Source: Bacteroidales bacterium
Lineage (GTDB): Bacteria; Bacteroidota; Bacteroidia; Bacteroidales; P3
DNA length: 36,213 nt
NCBI GenBank assembly: GCA_031272245.1
Contig: JAISUE010000021.1
Span: 1-36,213, forward strand
Reading direction: 5' to 3'
Below, piece by piece: positions 16,174 to 24,333 of the stretch (its first letter is position 1; every line of letters starts with the position of its first letter). The notes beneath the pieces were generated by a model. It saw nothing but the letters and a program-made list of their open reading frames with translations. It searched no databases and was not told the DNA's origin. A program made the translations under genes and the position numbers.

Positions 16174-18015
16174 TTAGTAAGCTCTTCCATTTTTACCTTC
16201 ATAGAAATTGATGAAGGCAGTATTTACAACTTTGTTTCCACCCGGAGTAGGGTACTTTCCTGTAAAATACCAGTCGCCTGTGTTGTTTGGACAGGCACGA
16301 TGAAGGTCTTCAATGGTTTGATATACAATTTGTATTTCGGCATTTATATTTTTAGGCGTTAGAATTTGAGTTATCTTTTGTGAGATAGCCTCCTGCGTAA
16401 ACGGAGCATATATTTCACGTACATAATTAACTATCTGTTCTTTTGGCAAGTGTTGTTGAGATTTGCATTTTGCATAAACATCGTCAATAATACTTCCCTT
16501 GCCATTTTCTTTTAACATTTCAATGGCTGCATTAAAGGCAACGAAATCTCCAAGTTTTGACATATCTATTCCATAACAGTCAGGATAACGAATTTGAGGA
16601 GCAGAAGAAGCTATTACAATTTTCTTTGGTCCAAGTCTGTCAAGAATACGAATGATAGATTGTTTAAGTGTTGTGCCACGAACAATACTGTCGTCAATTA
16701 CAACAAGGTTATCAACATATTCTCTCACCTGTCCGTAGGTTACATCATAAACATGGGCGACCATATCGTCTCTGTCTTCGTCCTGAGTAATAAAAGTACG
16801 CATTTTAACGTCCTTAACAGCAATATATTCTCTTCTGGCTCTCACAGAAAAAATTTCTTTAAGTTTTTCTTCTGTAATATTGTTTTTATCTACAAGTATT
16901 TTCTTTATATGTTCTTCTTGTGCATAGTTGGCAAAAGCCTCTGCTAATCCTTGAAAGGCAACGCTTGCAGTATTGGGAATGTAGGAAATAACTGTGTTTT
17001 TCAGGTCTCCATTGATTGCTTTGAGTATTTGTGGGAAGATAAAACGTCCGAGATTTTTACGTTCCTGATAAATTATTTTATCAGTTCCTCGTGAGAAATA
17101 AATTCTTTCAAACGAACATTTTGACAATTTGGCTGCCGGTTTTTTGCAACATTCAACAGATACATTTCCATTCTTTCTTATAATTATTGCATGTCCTGCC
17201 GGAAGTTCTTCAACGTCTTCAATCATGGTATTGAAAGCAGTCATTATCACAGGACGTTCTGATGTTACGACAACAAAATCTTCATTTTTATAATAAAAAC
17301 ATGGACGTATTCCATGTTCATCTCTTAATACAAAAGCATCTCCGCTACCTATAAGACCAGCCATAACATATCCGCCATCCCAATGCTTGCATGCTTTCTG
17401 CAAAACTTCTCTTATGTTTATTTCGTTGGCTACATGTTCGGTTATGATTTTGTTATCCAAACCTTGTTCTTTGTATTTGCGGAAAAGATTTTCAACTTCA
17501 TCATCAAGAAATTTACCTATTTTTTCCAAAGCAATAGCCGTATCGGAAATTTTTACAGGATGCTGTCCAAGAGATATAAGTTTTTCTAAAAGTTCGTCAA
17601 TGTTTGTAAGATTGAAATTTCCAGCAAGAACAAGATTTCTTGTTTTCCAGTTATTTTCTCTTACAAAAGGATGAAGATTTTCCATTTCATTGCGACCGAA
17701 AGTGCCGTAACGTAAGTGACCAAGATAAAGTTCTCCACAAAATTTTTCAGTTGCAAAGGCTTCAGAAAAAACGTCTTGAATAGGTTTTGTGCTGTTAGAT
17801 TTTGTTATGTTTATGTATTTCTCGCCGGGAGGAGTGTCAAATTTTATGCAAGCCAAGCCTGCTCCGTCCTGTCCTCTGTTATGCTGTTTTTCCATAAGGA
17901 GATACATTCGGTTAAGTCCCCAAAGGCTGCTTCCGTATTTTTCTTTGTAATACTCCAAAGGCTTCAAAAGCCTCAAAAGTGCAATTCCGCATTCATGCTT
18001 TATTTGCTCACTCAT
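16174..18015 (-). CDS. purF: Amidophosphoribosyltransferase, long Bacteroidota variant
   Basis: Catalyses the first step of purine synthesis, moving the amide of glutamine onto PRPP. The class II glutaminase nucleophile is Cys9 in KHECGIALL, which needs processing or a buried N-terminus since it is not Cys2. QHNRGQDGAGLAC and GHLRYGTFG (as LGHLRYGTF) are conserved glutaminase blocks. The phosphoribosyltransferase domain has the PRPP loop VVIDDSIVRGTT near residues 438-450. At 613 residues it is longer than the roughly 500-residue E. coli enzyme, because of insertions shared with Bacteroides proteins annotated the same way. Some genomes carry a second, shorter PurF; a paralogous role is possible. 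Confidence 0.85.
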   Translation of the reverse strand: MSEQIKHECGIALLRLLKPLEYYKEKYGSSLWGLNRMYLLMEKQHNRGQDGAGLACIKFDTPPGEKYINITKSNSTKPIQDVFSEAFATEKFCGELYLGHLRYGTFGRNEMENLHPFVRENNWKTRNLVLAGNFNLTNIDELLEKLISLGQHPVKISDTAIALEKIGKFLDDEVENLFRKYKEQGLDNKIITEHVANEINIREVLQKACKHWDGGYVMAGLIGSGDAFVLRDEHGIRPCFYYKNEDFVVVTSERPVIMTAFNTMIEDVEELPAGHAIIIRKNGNVSVECCKKPAAKLSKCSFERIYFSRGTDKIIYQERKNLGRFIFPQILKAINGDLKNTVISYIPNTASVAFQGLAEAFANYAQEEHIKKILVDKNNITEEKLKEIFSVRARREYIAVKDVKMRTFITQDEDRDDMVAHVYDVTYGQVREYVDNLVVIDDSIVRGTTLKQSIIRILDRLGPKKIVIASSAPQIRYPDCYGIDMSKLGDFVAFNAAIEMLKENGKGSIIDDVYAKCKSQQHLPKEQIVNYVREIYAPFTQEAISQKITQILTPKNINAEIQIVYQTIEDLHRACPNNTGDWYFTGKYPTPGGNKVVNTAFINFYEGKNGRAY

Positions 18016-18041
18016 ATTTGTGTTCCTACATTATTTCTTTG

Positions 18042-18049
18042 CAAAAATA
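18042..18049 (-). promoter_or_regulatory. -7 box of the purF promoter
   Basis: The reverse strand reads TATTTTTG, 26 bases before the start codon at 18015. Confidence 0.55.
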
Positions 18050-18125
18050 AGAAATAAAATAATATAATGAAAAACATTTTTGCTAATTTTAGAAAACTTG
18101 TCTTTTGTCGTGTTGCAAAAAAATA

Positions 18126-18295
18126 TTTGCTTCTATAAATTTGAATTATAACTTACTATTTTTTTAAGCCGAAGTAAAAACAATCACTTAAAAAATCATT
18201 TTCCTCCTATGCAATCTTGATTGTACAATAAAAATCAAGATATTATCATTCAAAAACAAAGTTTTATCACATAAAAACAAGATTATAGAAGCAAA
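18126..18295. mobile_element. Possible 170-bp MITE-like element
   Basis: TTTGCTTCTATAA (18126-18138) and TTATAGAAGCAAA (18283-18295) are perfect 13-bp inverted repeats at the two ends; the match extends to 16 of 18 bases. The five bases outside each end are identical (AAATA at 18121-18125 and at 18296-18300), as expected for a target-site duplication. An inner hairpin ATCTTGATT/AATCAAGAT (18214-18222 with 18233-18241) lies between them. In AT-rich DNA each point alone could be chance; together they make a small non-autonomous element plausible. No transposase in the window could be its partner. Confidence 0.4.
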
Positions 18296-18355
18296 AAATA
18301 AAACAAATTTTCAATACCTTTTAACAGTATAGAATAAATGTTTTTAAGATATGTT

Positions 18356-19435
18356 TTATTTGTATTCTTTACTTTCTAACTCTTTATTTAAATACATCAG
18401 GGCATTTGCTGCTAATGCACCCATTTCATCTTCTCCCGGATAAACTTTCACCGGTGCAATAAAAGAAATACGTTCAATAAGTTCTGTAACAAATGGTTTG
18501 CTGTAAGCTATCCCTCCTGTTAAAAGAATGGCATCTACTTTTCCTTTTAATACAGTAGCTATAGCTCCTGTTTCTTTTGCCACTTGATAAACCATAGCAT
18601 TTTGTATAAATTGACATTCCTTATCTCCATCTTTAGCTTTATTCTCTACAACAAGAGCATCATTAGTTTTTAGATAAGCTACAAAACCTCCTGCACCACA
18701 TACCATTTTTCGGACATCTGTTTCTGAATATTTGCCACTGAAACATACATTTATCACTTCATTAACAGGTAGAGAACCACTGCGTTCTGGCGAAAAAGGA
18801 CCATCTCCATCCAAAGCTTGATTTACATCTATTACTAAACCGTTTTTGTGTGCCCCCACAGATATACCACCACCTAAATGAACCACAATTAGATTTAAGT
18901 CTTCATATTTTTTATCACACTCAGTAGCATATCTACGAGCTATTGCTTTTTGGTTCAAAGCATGGAATATAGATTTACGAGGCATCAAAGGATGTCCACT
19001 TATTCTTGCTATATCATCAAGTTCATCTACAACAACAGGATCTGCAATTATTGCTTCTGCTCCATTTATTGTTTTAGCAATATTATGGGCTATTATAGCA
19101 CCAAGGTTGCTGGCGTGTTGTCCATAACGACTTGCTTGCAAGTCAGCTAACATTGCGTCATTCACTGTCCAAACACCCGAAGTAATAGGTTTTAACAAAC
19201 CTCCCCGTCCTATTACTATACGAATTTTATTTATGTCAAAACCGGCATTCTTAATTTCTGCAAGTATTAGGTTTTTACGGAACTCAAATTGGTCTGTTAT
19301 TTTTACGAAAGCAGAAAGTTCTTCAGCAGAATGTTTGATATTCTTTATAAATAGTTGTTTGTTATTTTCATAAATGGCTATTTTTGTTGAGGTAGAACCC
19401 GGATTTATAGCCAGAATAAAATTTTTTGTACACAT
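18356..19435 (-). CDS. buk: Butyrate kinase
   Basis: Transfers phosphate between butyryl phosphate (or branched-chain acyl phosphates) and ADP, the ATP-yielding last step of butyrate formation. The 359-residue protein has the acetokinase-family N-terminus NPGSTSTK at residues 11-18, GRGGLLKPITSGVW, the HLGGGISVGAH glycine block, and ALDGDGPFSPERSG, all diagnostic of butyrate rather than acetate kinases (which are about 400 residues). The start is 57 bases past the end of miaB and no -7 box is clear there, so it may be the last gene of a DUF349-miaB-buk transcript. The usual partner, phosphate butyryltransferase, is absent from the window. Confidence 0.93.
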   Translation of the reverse strand: MCTKNFILAINPGSTSTKIAIYENNKQLFIKNIKHSAEELSAFVKITDQFEFRKNLILAEIKNAGFDINKIRIVIGRGGLLKPITSGVWTVNDAMLADLQASRYGQHASNLGAIIAHNIAKTINGAEAIIADPVVVDELDDIARISGHPLMPRKSIFHALNQKAIARRYATECDKKYEDLNLIVVHLGGGISVGAHKNGLVIDVNQALDGDGPFSPERSGSLPVNEVINVCFSGKYSETDVRKMVCGAGGFVAYLKTNDALVVENKAKDGDKECQFIQNAMVYQVAKETGAIATVLKGKVDAILLTGGIAYSKPFVTELIERISFIAPVKVYPGEDEMGALAANALMYLNKELESKEYK

Positions 19436-19492
19436 ACTTCTATCAATTATTTTATTATTATTCCTAATTTACTGTATAAATATGATAACTTG

Positions 19493-20815
19493 TTAAACAG
19501 TTACCTCTCCTATCAATGTAGCGGAGGTACAATCTGTAACTTTAATTTTTACATATTCTCCTTTATTTAATCCTTTATTGTCAAAGATAATAACTTTATT
19601 TTGAGTATTTCTTCCAAAAAGTTTGTCGGGAGAACGCTTGGAAACGCCTTCTATTAAAACTTCAAACTCTTTACCAATATCGTTTTTATTACTTGTCAAA
19701 GAAAGCTCTCGTTGTAGATTTATTACTTTTGTTAGTCGCTCATTTTTTTCTAATGGAGAAATATCATCAATATATTTTTTAGAAGCAAAAGTATCAGATC
19801 TTTCACTATAAGCAAACATAAAAGCATAATCATATTTCACTTCACGCATTATACAGAGAGTATCCTCAAAATCGGTTTGTGTTTCACCACAAAATCCAAC
19901 AATTATATCGGTAGATAAACCACAATTAGGAATGGAAGTTTTAATTTTATTTATTTTTTCCATATATTGTTCCCGTGTATATTTTCTGTTCATTCGTTTT
20001 AATACTGCATTACTGCCGGATTGTACAGGTAAATGAATGGCTTTACATATATTTTTATAAGAAGCAATAGTTAAAATAAGTTTGTCGGAAATATCTTTGG
20101 GATGAGAAGTTGCAAAACGTACGCGTAAAAGAGGGTTTATTGCCGCTACTTTACTTATTAAATCCGCAAAATCTGTATCATTATAATTATAAGAATTAAC
20201 ATTTTGTCCTAAAAGAGTTATCTCTCTGTAACCATTTTCAAATAAATATTCACATTCTTTAATTATATTATTACGGTTTCTACTCCTTTCTTTGCCTCTG
20301 GTATAGGGAACAACGCAATAAGAACAAAAATTTTCACACCCTCTCATAATAGAAACAAAAGCTGTAACTCCATTGGAATCCATTTGTATTGGTGTAATAT
20401 CGTCGTATGTTTCTATGGAATGTATTTGAGAAGAAGAAAAATAATCATTAACTACTTTTTTGTAGTTTGGATTATTCACATCCATTATTAAATCTGTTAT
20501 TTTTCTGTATGAATCTACACCGCAAACAATATCTACTCCATAGTTTTCTATTAAGTCTTCTTTTAATCTTTCCGCCATACAACCCAAAATTCCAATAACT
20601 ATTTTGTTTTTTCTTTTTAAGGCATTTAATTCTGTAATACGATTTTTAACTTTTTTCTCGGCATTATCTCTAATAGAACACGTATTTATCAGAATTACAT
20701 TAGCTTCTTCTATACGATTGATAAGAGTAAATCCGTTGTCTGTTAAAATTTTTCCAACAATACCACTGTCACTAACATTCATTTGGCAGCCGTAAGTCTC
20801 AATATATACATTCAT
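19493..20815 (-). CDS. miaB: tRNA-2-methylthio-N6-dimethylallyladenosine synthase
   Basis: MiaB adds the methylthio group to i6A37 of tRNAs that read UNN codons. The 440-residue protein has the three UPF0004 cysteines Cys10, Cys46 and Cys79, the radical SAM cluster Cys160-Cys164-Cys167 (RGCENFCSYCVVPYTRG), and a C-terminal TRAM domain (about 375-440). GREITLLGQNVNSY-type sequence (YREITLLGQNVNSY) is the MiaB hallmark that separates it from RimO and MtaB. Its ATG overlaps the stop of the DUF349 gene by one base (TAATG), which suggests translational coupling. Confidence 0.96.
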   Translation of the reverse strand: MNVYIETYGCQMNVSDSGIVGKILTDNGFTLINRIEEANVILINTCSIRDNAEKKVKNRITELNALKRKNKIVIGILGCMAERLKEDLIENYGVDIVCGVDSYRKITDLIMDVNNPNYKKVVNDYFSSSQIHSIETYDDITPIQMDSNGVTAFVSIMRGCENFCSYCVVPYTRGKERSRNRNNIIKECEYLFENGYREITLLGQNVNSYNYNDTDFADLISKVAAINPLLRVRFATSHPKDISDKLILTIASYKNICKAIHLPVQSGSNAVLKRMNRKYTREQYMEKINKIKTSIPNCGLSTDIIVGFCGETQTDFEDTLCIMREVKYDYAFMFAYSERSDTFASKKYIDDISPLEKNERLTKVINLQRELSLTSNKNDIGKEFEVLIEGVSKRSPDKLFGRNTQNKVIIFDNKGLNKGEYVKIKVTDCTSATLIGEVTV

Positions 20816-22749
20816 TATTCTTTATTCTCTGCCGTATCTGTTGATGTTTCTTCAATATTTTCTTTAGTTTTTTGTTCGGGCTTTTCGTTTTTTATAGCTT
20901 TTAATTTTACTTGTAATAAAGCTATTTGTTGTCGAATTTTTTCTAACTTCTTTTCATATTCGGCTCGTAATGCATCTGCAGATTTTGATTTTGCAAGAAA
21001 ACCAAGATTATTTTCCCAAAGATTTAATTCTTTTTGTAATTTATCTATTTGTTCATTTATAGATCTTTTTGCAGCATTTGTATTTGTTGTTGCTAATTTG
21101 GCATTAAAGTTAGAAAAATCTAAATTTCTATATGCTTCTCTTATTTTATCAAAATGAAAATTGACTGCTGCTTGAAATTCATGCCATAATTTTTGTCCAG
21201 TTTCTGCAGAAATATATCCTATATCAAACCAACGGCGTTGAAAATCTTTTATTGAATTAAGATTTCTTTCCTTATCTTCTGTAAATTCAAAGGCTTTGAC
21301 TTCTTCTATTAGTTTTTTCTTTTTAGCTATATTTTCTTCTTCTGATAACCGATATTGATTAAAAGCTTCCTGTTTTTTAGCAAAAAAAGTATCACAAGAT
21401 TTACGAAAACGTAGCCAAAGTTTTTCTGCTTTTTCTTTTGGAATATAACCTATATCTTTCCATTGTTTCTGCAGTTCTAATAGTTCATTTGTGGCTTTTT
21501 TCCAATCATTTCTTAATGCAATAGCTTCTGCTTTCACACAAATTTCTACTTTTTCATTATAATGTTGTAAATATTCTTTTTTTAATTTGTCAAAAGTATC
21601 TTTCTTTTTAGCAAAAAATGTATCAATAGACCCCTTAAATCTTGTCCATAATACTTCAGAATCTTTTTTTGCAACTCCACCAATTGATCTCCAAAGTTTT
21701 AATAGATCATTTACTTCATTCGTTTTCTCTATCCAATCCTTTACAAGCGTTATTTCTTGTTTAATTATATCTTCAATTTTTTCACACAATTCTGTTTTAG
21801 CTTTTAGATTAATTTCCATTTCTGCAAGCCTTTGTTCATAAAATTCTTTTCTTCTTGCATTTATTTGATCTGATGCTGTTTTGAATCGCTCCCATATTTC
21901 TGTATTTTTGTCGCTTGGAACAGGACCTGTTTCTTTCCATTGCTGATGGTATTCTTGTAAAGCATGAAAAGATTTAGTAATTGATTTTTCAAACATTAAC
22001 GCTTCAACCTTTTCACACAAATCTATTTTTGTGTCAAGGTTTTTTTTCATATCCAAATCCCTTAGTTCTTTACTGATTTTAACTTTATCATAAAACTTTT
22101 CTATGAGAAAATGATAATTTTCCCACAAAGTATTTATTTCCATACGTGGTACTTGTCCTATCTCTTTCCATCGTTCTTGTATAGAATTAAAAGCATCATA
22201 TATTTCTTTTAAAGAACCATCCGAATCAAGCAACAAACGTAATTCTTCTAATATAGCTTGTTTTTTATTTAGATTTTCCTGTTTTTCTTTTTCTTGGTCT
22301 TCAAGATATTTTTGACGTTTATTTTTATATGAGTTATAAAGATTGGCAAAATCTATTTCTACGGATGTTTCTTTAGGCTTAAAATCAACAGCATTTCCTC
22401 CCTCTTTTATAAAATTTTCCAAAGTAGCTTTATTTTTCTGCTCACTTAAGTTGTTAAACGCATTTCTAATTAAAGATGCTTTTGCTTTTAATTGTTCAAA
22501 ATTACTTGCATCATAGAGTTTTTTCATTTCAGAATATAATTCGTCCATAGACATTTGTGCATAATTTGCAACAAGTTCTGCGACATTTTCTTCTTCATGT
22601 ACATCCTCTTCTTCTGCAACATTAAGAATTTCTTCATCCGGCAAAGCATTGCTTACCTCCGTATTTTTTTTATCATTAAGAACGTCTTTTAATTCAACGT
22701 TTTCTTCTTTTTTTAATTCCTCTAATTGAGGATTTGTTAAGTTGTCCAT
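20815..22749 (-). CDS. DUF349 repeat protein
   Basis: The 644-residue protein is highly charged and mostly helical. After an acidic N-terminal tail (about 1-130) it carries five DUF349 repeats of about 72 residues from about 165 to 545, each with a W-K-x-I/T-G core (ERWKEIGQVP, QQWKETGPVP, KLWRSIGGVA, KQWKDIGYIP, RRWFDIGYIS) followed by LW or IW and a run of K/R. A coiled coil near the C-terminus (about 560-625) and an acidic tail end it. The family has no settled function. Its one-base overlap with miaB hints at a link to tRNA modification or translation, but this is only context. Confidence 0.85.
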   Translation of the reverse strand: MDNLTNPQLEELKKEENVELKDVLNDKKNTEVSNALPDEEILNVAEEEDVHEEENVAELVANYAQMSMDELYSEMKKLYDASNFEQLKAKASLIRNAFNNLSEQKNKATLENFIKEGGNAVDFKPKETSVEIDFANLYNSYKNKRQKYLEDQEKEKQENLNKKQAILEELRLLLDSDGSLKEIYDAFNSIQERWKEIGQVPRMEINTLWENYHFLIEKFYDKVKISKELRDLDMKKNLDTKIDLCEKVEALMFEKSITKSFHALQEYHQQWKETGPVPSDKNTEIWERFKTASDQINARRKEFYEQRLAEMEINLKAKTELCEKIEDIIKQEITLVKDWIEKTNEVNDLLKLWRSIGGVAKKDSEVLWTRFKGSIDTFFAKKKDTFDKLKKEYLQHYNEKVEICVKAEAIALRNDWKKATNELLELQKQWKDIGYIPKEKAEKLWLRFRKSCDTFFAKKQEAFNQYRLSEEENIAKKKKLIEEVKAFEFTEDKERNLNSIKDFQRRWFDIGYISAETGQKLWHEFQAAVNFHFDKIREAYRNLDFSNFNAKLATTNTNAAKRSINEQIDKLQKELNLWENNLGFLAKSKSADALRAEYEKKLEKIRQQIALLQVKLKAIKNEKPEQKTKENIEETSTDTAENKE

Positions 22750-22841
22750 CTTTTTATATTGTTAAATATTCAAACCAATAAAGGCTTTTGAAGTAGTTAA
22801 TAATTTTTTTCTTTGTGCCGAGACGGCTAAAAAAGAAAGTG

Positions 22842-22874
22842 CAAACTTAAAACTTTTTTTTGAATTTATGCAAA
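22842..22874 (-). promoter_or_regulatory. Promoter of the DUF349-miaB(-buk) unit
   Basis: On the reverse strand TTTG (22874-22871) and TAAGTTTG (22849-22842) are 21 bases apart, a good two-box match. The predicted leader is about 85 bases. Confidence 0.65.
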
Positions 22875-23163
22875 ATAAGCTTACAAAAACAAAAATAAAG
22901 AACAGTCTCTCATATACGAAAGAGGATATGCTATATTATTGTTGAGTTAAAATACCTGCGATTTTAAGAGAGAGATAAACTTTTTTTTGTGAAAATATTT
23001 TCAGAGTATTTTTTAATGATTTTTGTCAGTATTATCAAAATTTTAAGCCGTAATATCAAGTTTTTTTCTGATAAAATTAAAACTTTTTTGTCAGGCAATC
23101 ACTTTTGCAATATCCAAAAATAATTTTAGCACTATTGGAAAAGTCTGCGAGAAGGAAAGATTG

Positions 23164-23171
23164 TATTTTTG
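23164..23171 (+). promoter_or_regulatory. -7 box of the AraC/GyrI gene
   Basis: TATTTTTG fits TAnnTTTG and lies 23 bases before the ATG at 23195. Confidence 0.5.
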
Positions 23172-23194
23172 TATCGAGATAACAATATGCAGAT

Positions 23195-24055
23195 ATGTCG
23201 GAACAGATTAAAACAGAAGAAGTTTATCAACAAAGGCTTAAAATGGTGATTGAGTATATTGACAGGAACATTGACCGCCCAATCAATATTGCTCAACTTG
23301 CCGATGTTGCCTGTTTTTCAAGGTATCATTTTATTCGTATTATGAGTGCGGCTTTGGGAGAAAGTATATGGTCTTATATCATTAGACGAAGAGTAGAGAC
23401 TGCAGCAATACTCTTGCGTGAAACAGATTTAAGCATTATGGATATTGCCGAGAAAGTTGGTTATGATATACCTTCTTCTTTTACAAAAGTATTTCGTTCT
23501 TTTTATAATGTATCTCCATTGGAGTATCGTAACAATAAAACAATTAAAAATATGAAATCAGTAAAAGTATCGGAAACTATTGATTTGAAAGCACCAAAAA
23601 TAGTTGTGCTTGAACCCAAACGGGTTATTTACATGGAGTTTTTTGGAAACTATTCGGAGGTAAATTACGGTTATGCCTTTGAAACTTTATGGAAACAGGT
23701 AAAGAAACAGTGTTTGTATGGAAAAGGCATTGAGCATCTTTCTCTTTGTATGAACGACCCTGAGGTTACTCTGGAAAAAGATTTGGTTACTCATGTATGC
23801 CTGTCTGTTCCAAAGCCTGCAAAGGCTGCTGAAGAGGTTAAGGTCAGAACTTTGGAAGGAGGCAAGTTTGCCAAATTCAATTATGTCGGTTCTTACGACC
23901 ATTTTTCTGCGGTTTATAATGCAATTTTTGGGAAATGGTTGCAAGAAAGCGGTTTTACGTTGAGGGAGTCGCCTTGCATGGAGAAATATGTTAGCGACAC
24001 AAGACGTGTTCCGCCCGAAAAATGCAAAACGGAAATATACATCCCGATAGAATAG
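23195..24055 (+). CDS. AraC-family regulator with GyrI-like effector domain
   Basis: The 286-residue protein has the DNA-binding half first: two helix-turn-helix units in residues 10-112 (NIAQLADVACFSRYHFIRIM; IMDIAEKVGYDIPSSFTKVF, then NVSPLEYR). A GyrI-like small-molecule-binding domain follows (about 128-286; VIYMEFFGNYSEV, KFAKFNYVGSYDHFSAVYNAIFGKWL, KCKTEIYIPIE). This is the Rob-like layout, typical of regulators that sense lipophilic or cationic drugs. Target genes are not evident; neighbours are the DUF349 unit (divergent) and murF-alr. Codon use is a little richer in G+C than that of adjacent genes. A strong terminator follows directly. Confidence 0.92.
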   Translation: MSEQIKTEEVYQQRLKMVIEYIDRNIDRPINIAQLADVACFSRYHFIRIMSAALGESIWSYIIRRRVETAAILLRETDLSIMDIAEKVGYDIPSSFTKVFRSFYNVSPLEYRNNKTIKNMKSVKVSETIDLKAPKIVVLEPKRVIYMEFFGNYSEVNYGYAFETLWKQVKKQCLYGKGIEHLSLCMNDPEVTLEKDLVTHVCLSVPKPAKAAEEVKVRTLEGGKFAKFNYVGSYDHFSAVYNAIFGKWLQESGFTLRESPCMEKYVSDTRRVPPEKCKTEIYIPIE

Positions 24056-24070
24056 TTTTCAATAATGCAG

Positions 24071-24099
24071 AAAGGATAAAGCACAAAACTTTATCCTTT
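24071..24099 (+). terminator. Terminator of the AraC/GyrI gene
   Basis: AAAGGATAAAG (24071-24081) and CTTTATCCTTT (24089-24099) form a perfect 11-bp stem with a 7-base loop, followed by TGTTTT. Confidence 0.85.
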
Positions 24100-24304
24100 T
24101 GTTTTAATGGATTGTAATACTGTTGTGATTTTGCTGTCTTTCAATTTCTACATTTTTCATTTTTGAATTATAAAATTCACAGTAGCAGTAAATTTTTTGT
24201 AAAAATAATATCTCTGACAGGATTTGAAAAAAACTTTAAATAGTTCGTTTAAAAATAACTGTTTAATTTTAGAGTCTTTTAAATTAAAAATAAATTAGAA
24301 TTAC

Positions 24305-24312
24305 TAATTTTG
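24305..24312 (+). promoter_or_regulatory. -7 box of murF-alr, which fixes its start
   Basis: TAATTTTG fits TAnnTTTG. The reading frame is open back to the TTG inside this box (24310), so that TTG cannot be the translation start; the ATG at 24334 is used instead. Confidence 0.6.
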
Positions 24313-24333
24313 TTTTCTGATAAATATAAATAT

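Larger units (their letters stand above)
18016..18355. other. Intergenic gap with purF promoter and a MITE-like element
   Basis: The gap lies between two reverse-strand genes, buk (upstream in transcription) and purF. It contains the purF -7 box (18042-18049) and the inverted-repeat element at 18126-18295 described separately. No open frame of note and no tRNA-like structure was seen. Confidence 0.6.
22750..23194. other. Divergent intergenic gap between DUF349 and AraC/GyrI genes
   Basis: The gap carries promoters in both directions (22842-22874 on the reverse strand and 23164-23171 on the forward strand). Between them are a member of the dispersed repeat family at 22996-23024 and a second repeat motif at 23054-23076 that recurs at 34742-34765. 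No open frame worth reporting. Confidence 0.6.

Noticed and set aside
24310..24333. TTG start for murF-alr
   Set aside because: The TTG is inside the -7 box TAATTTTG; the ATG at 24334 gives the normal N-terminus.
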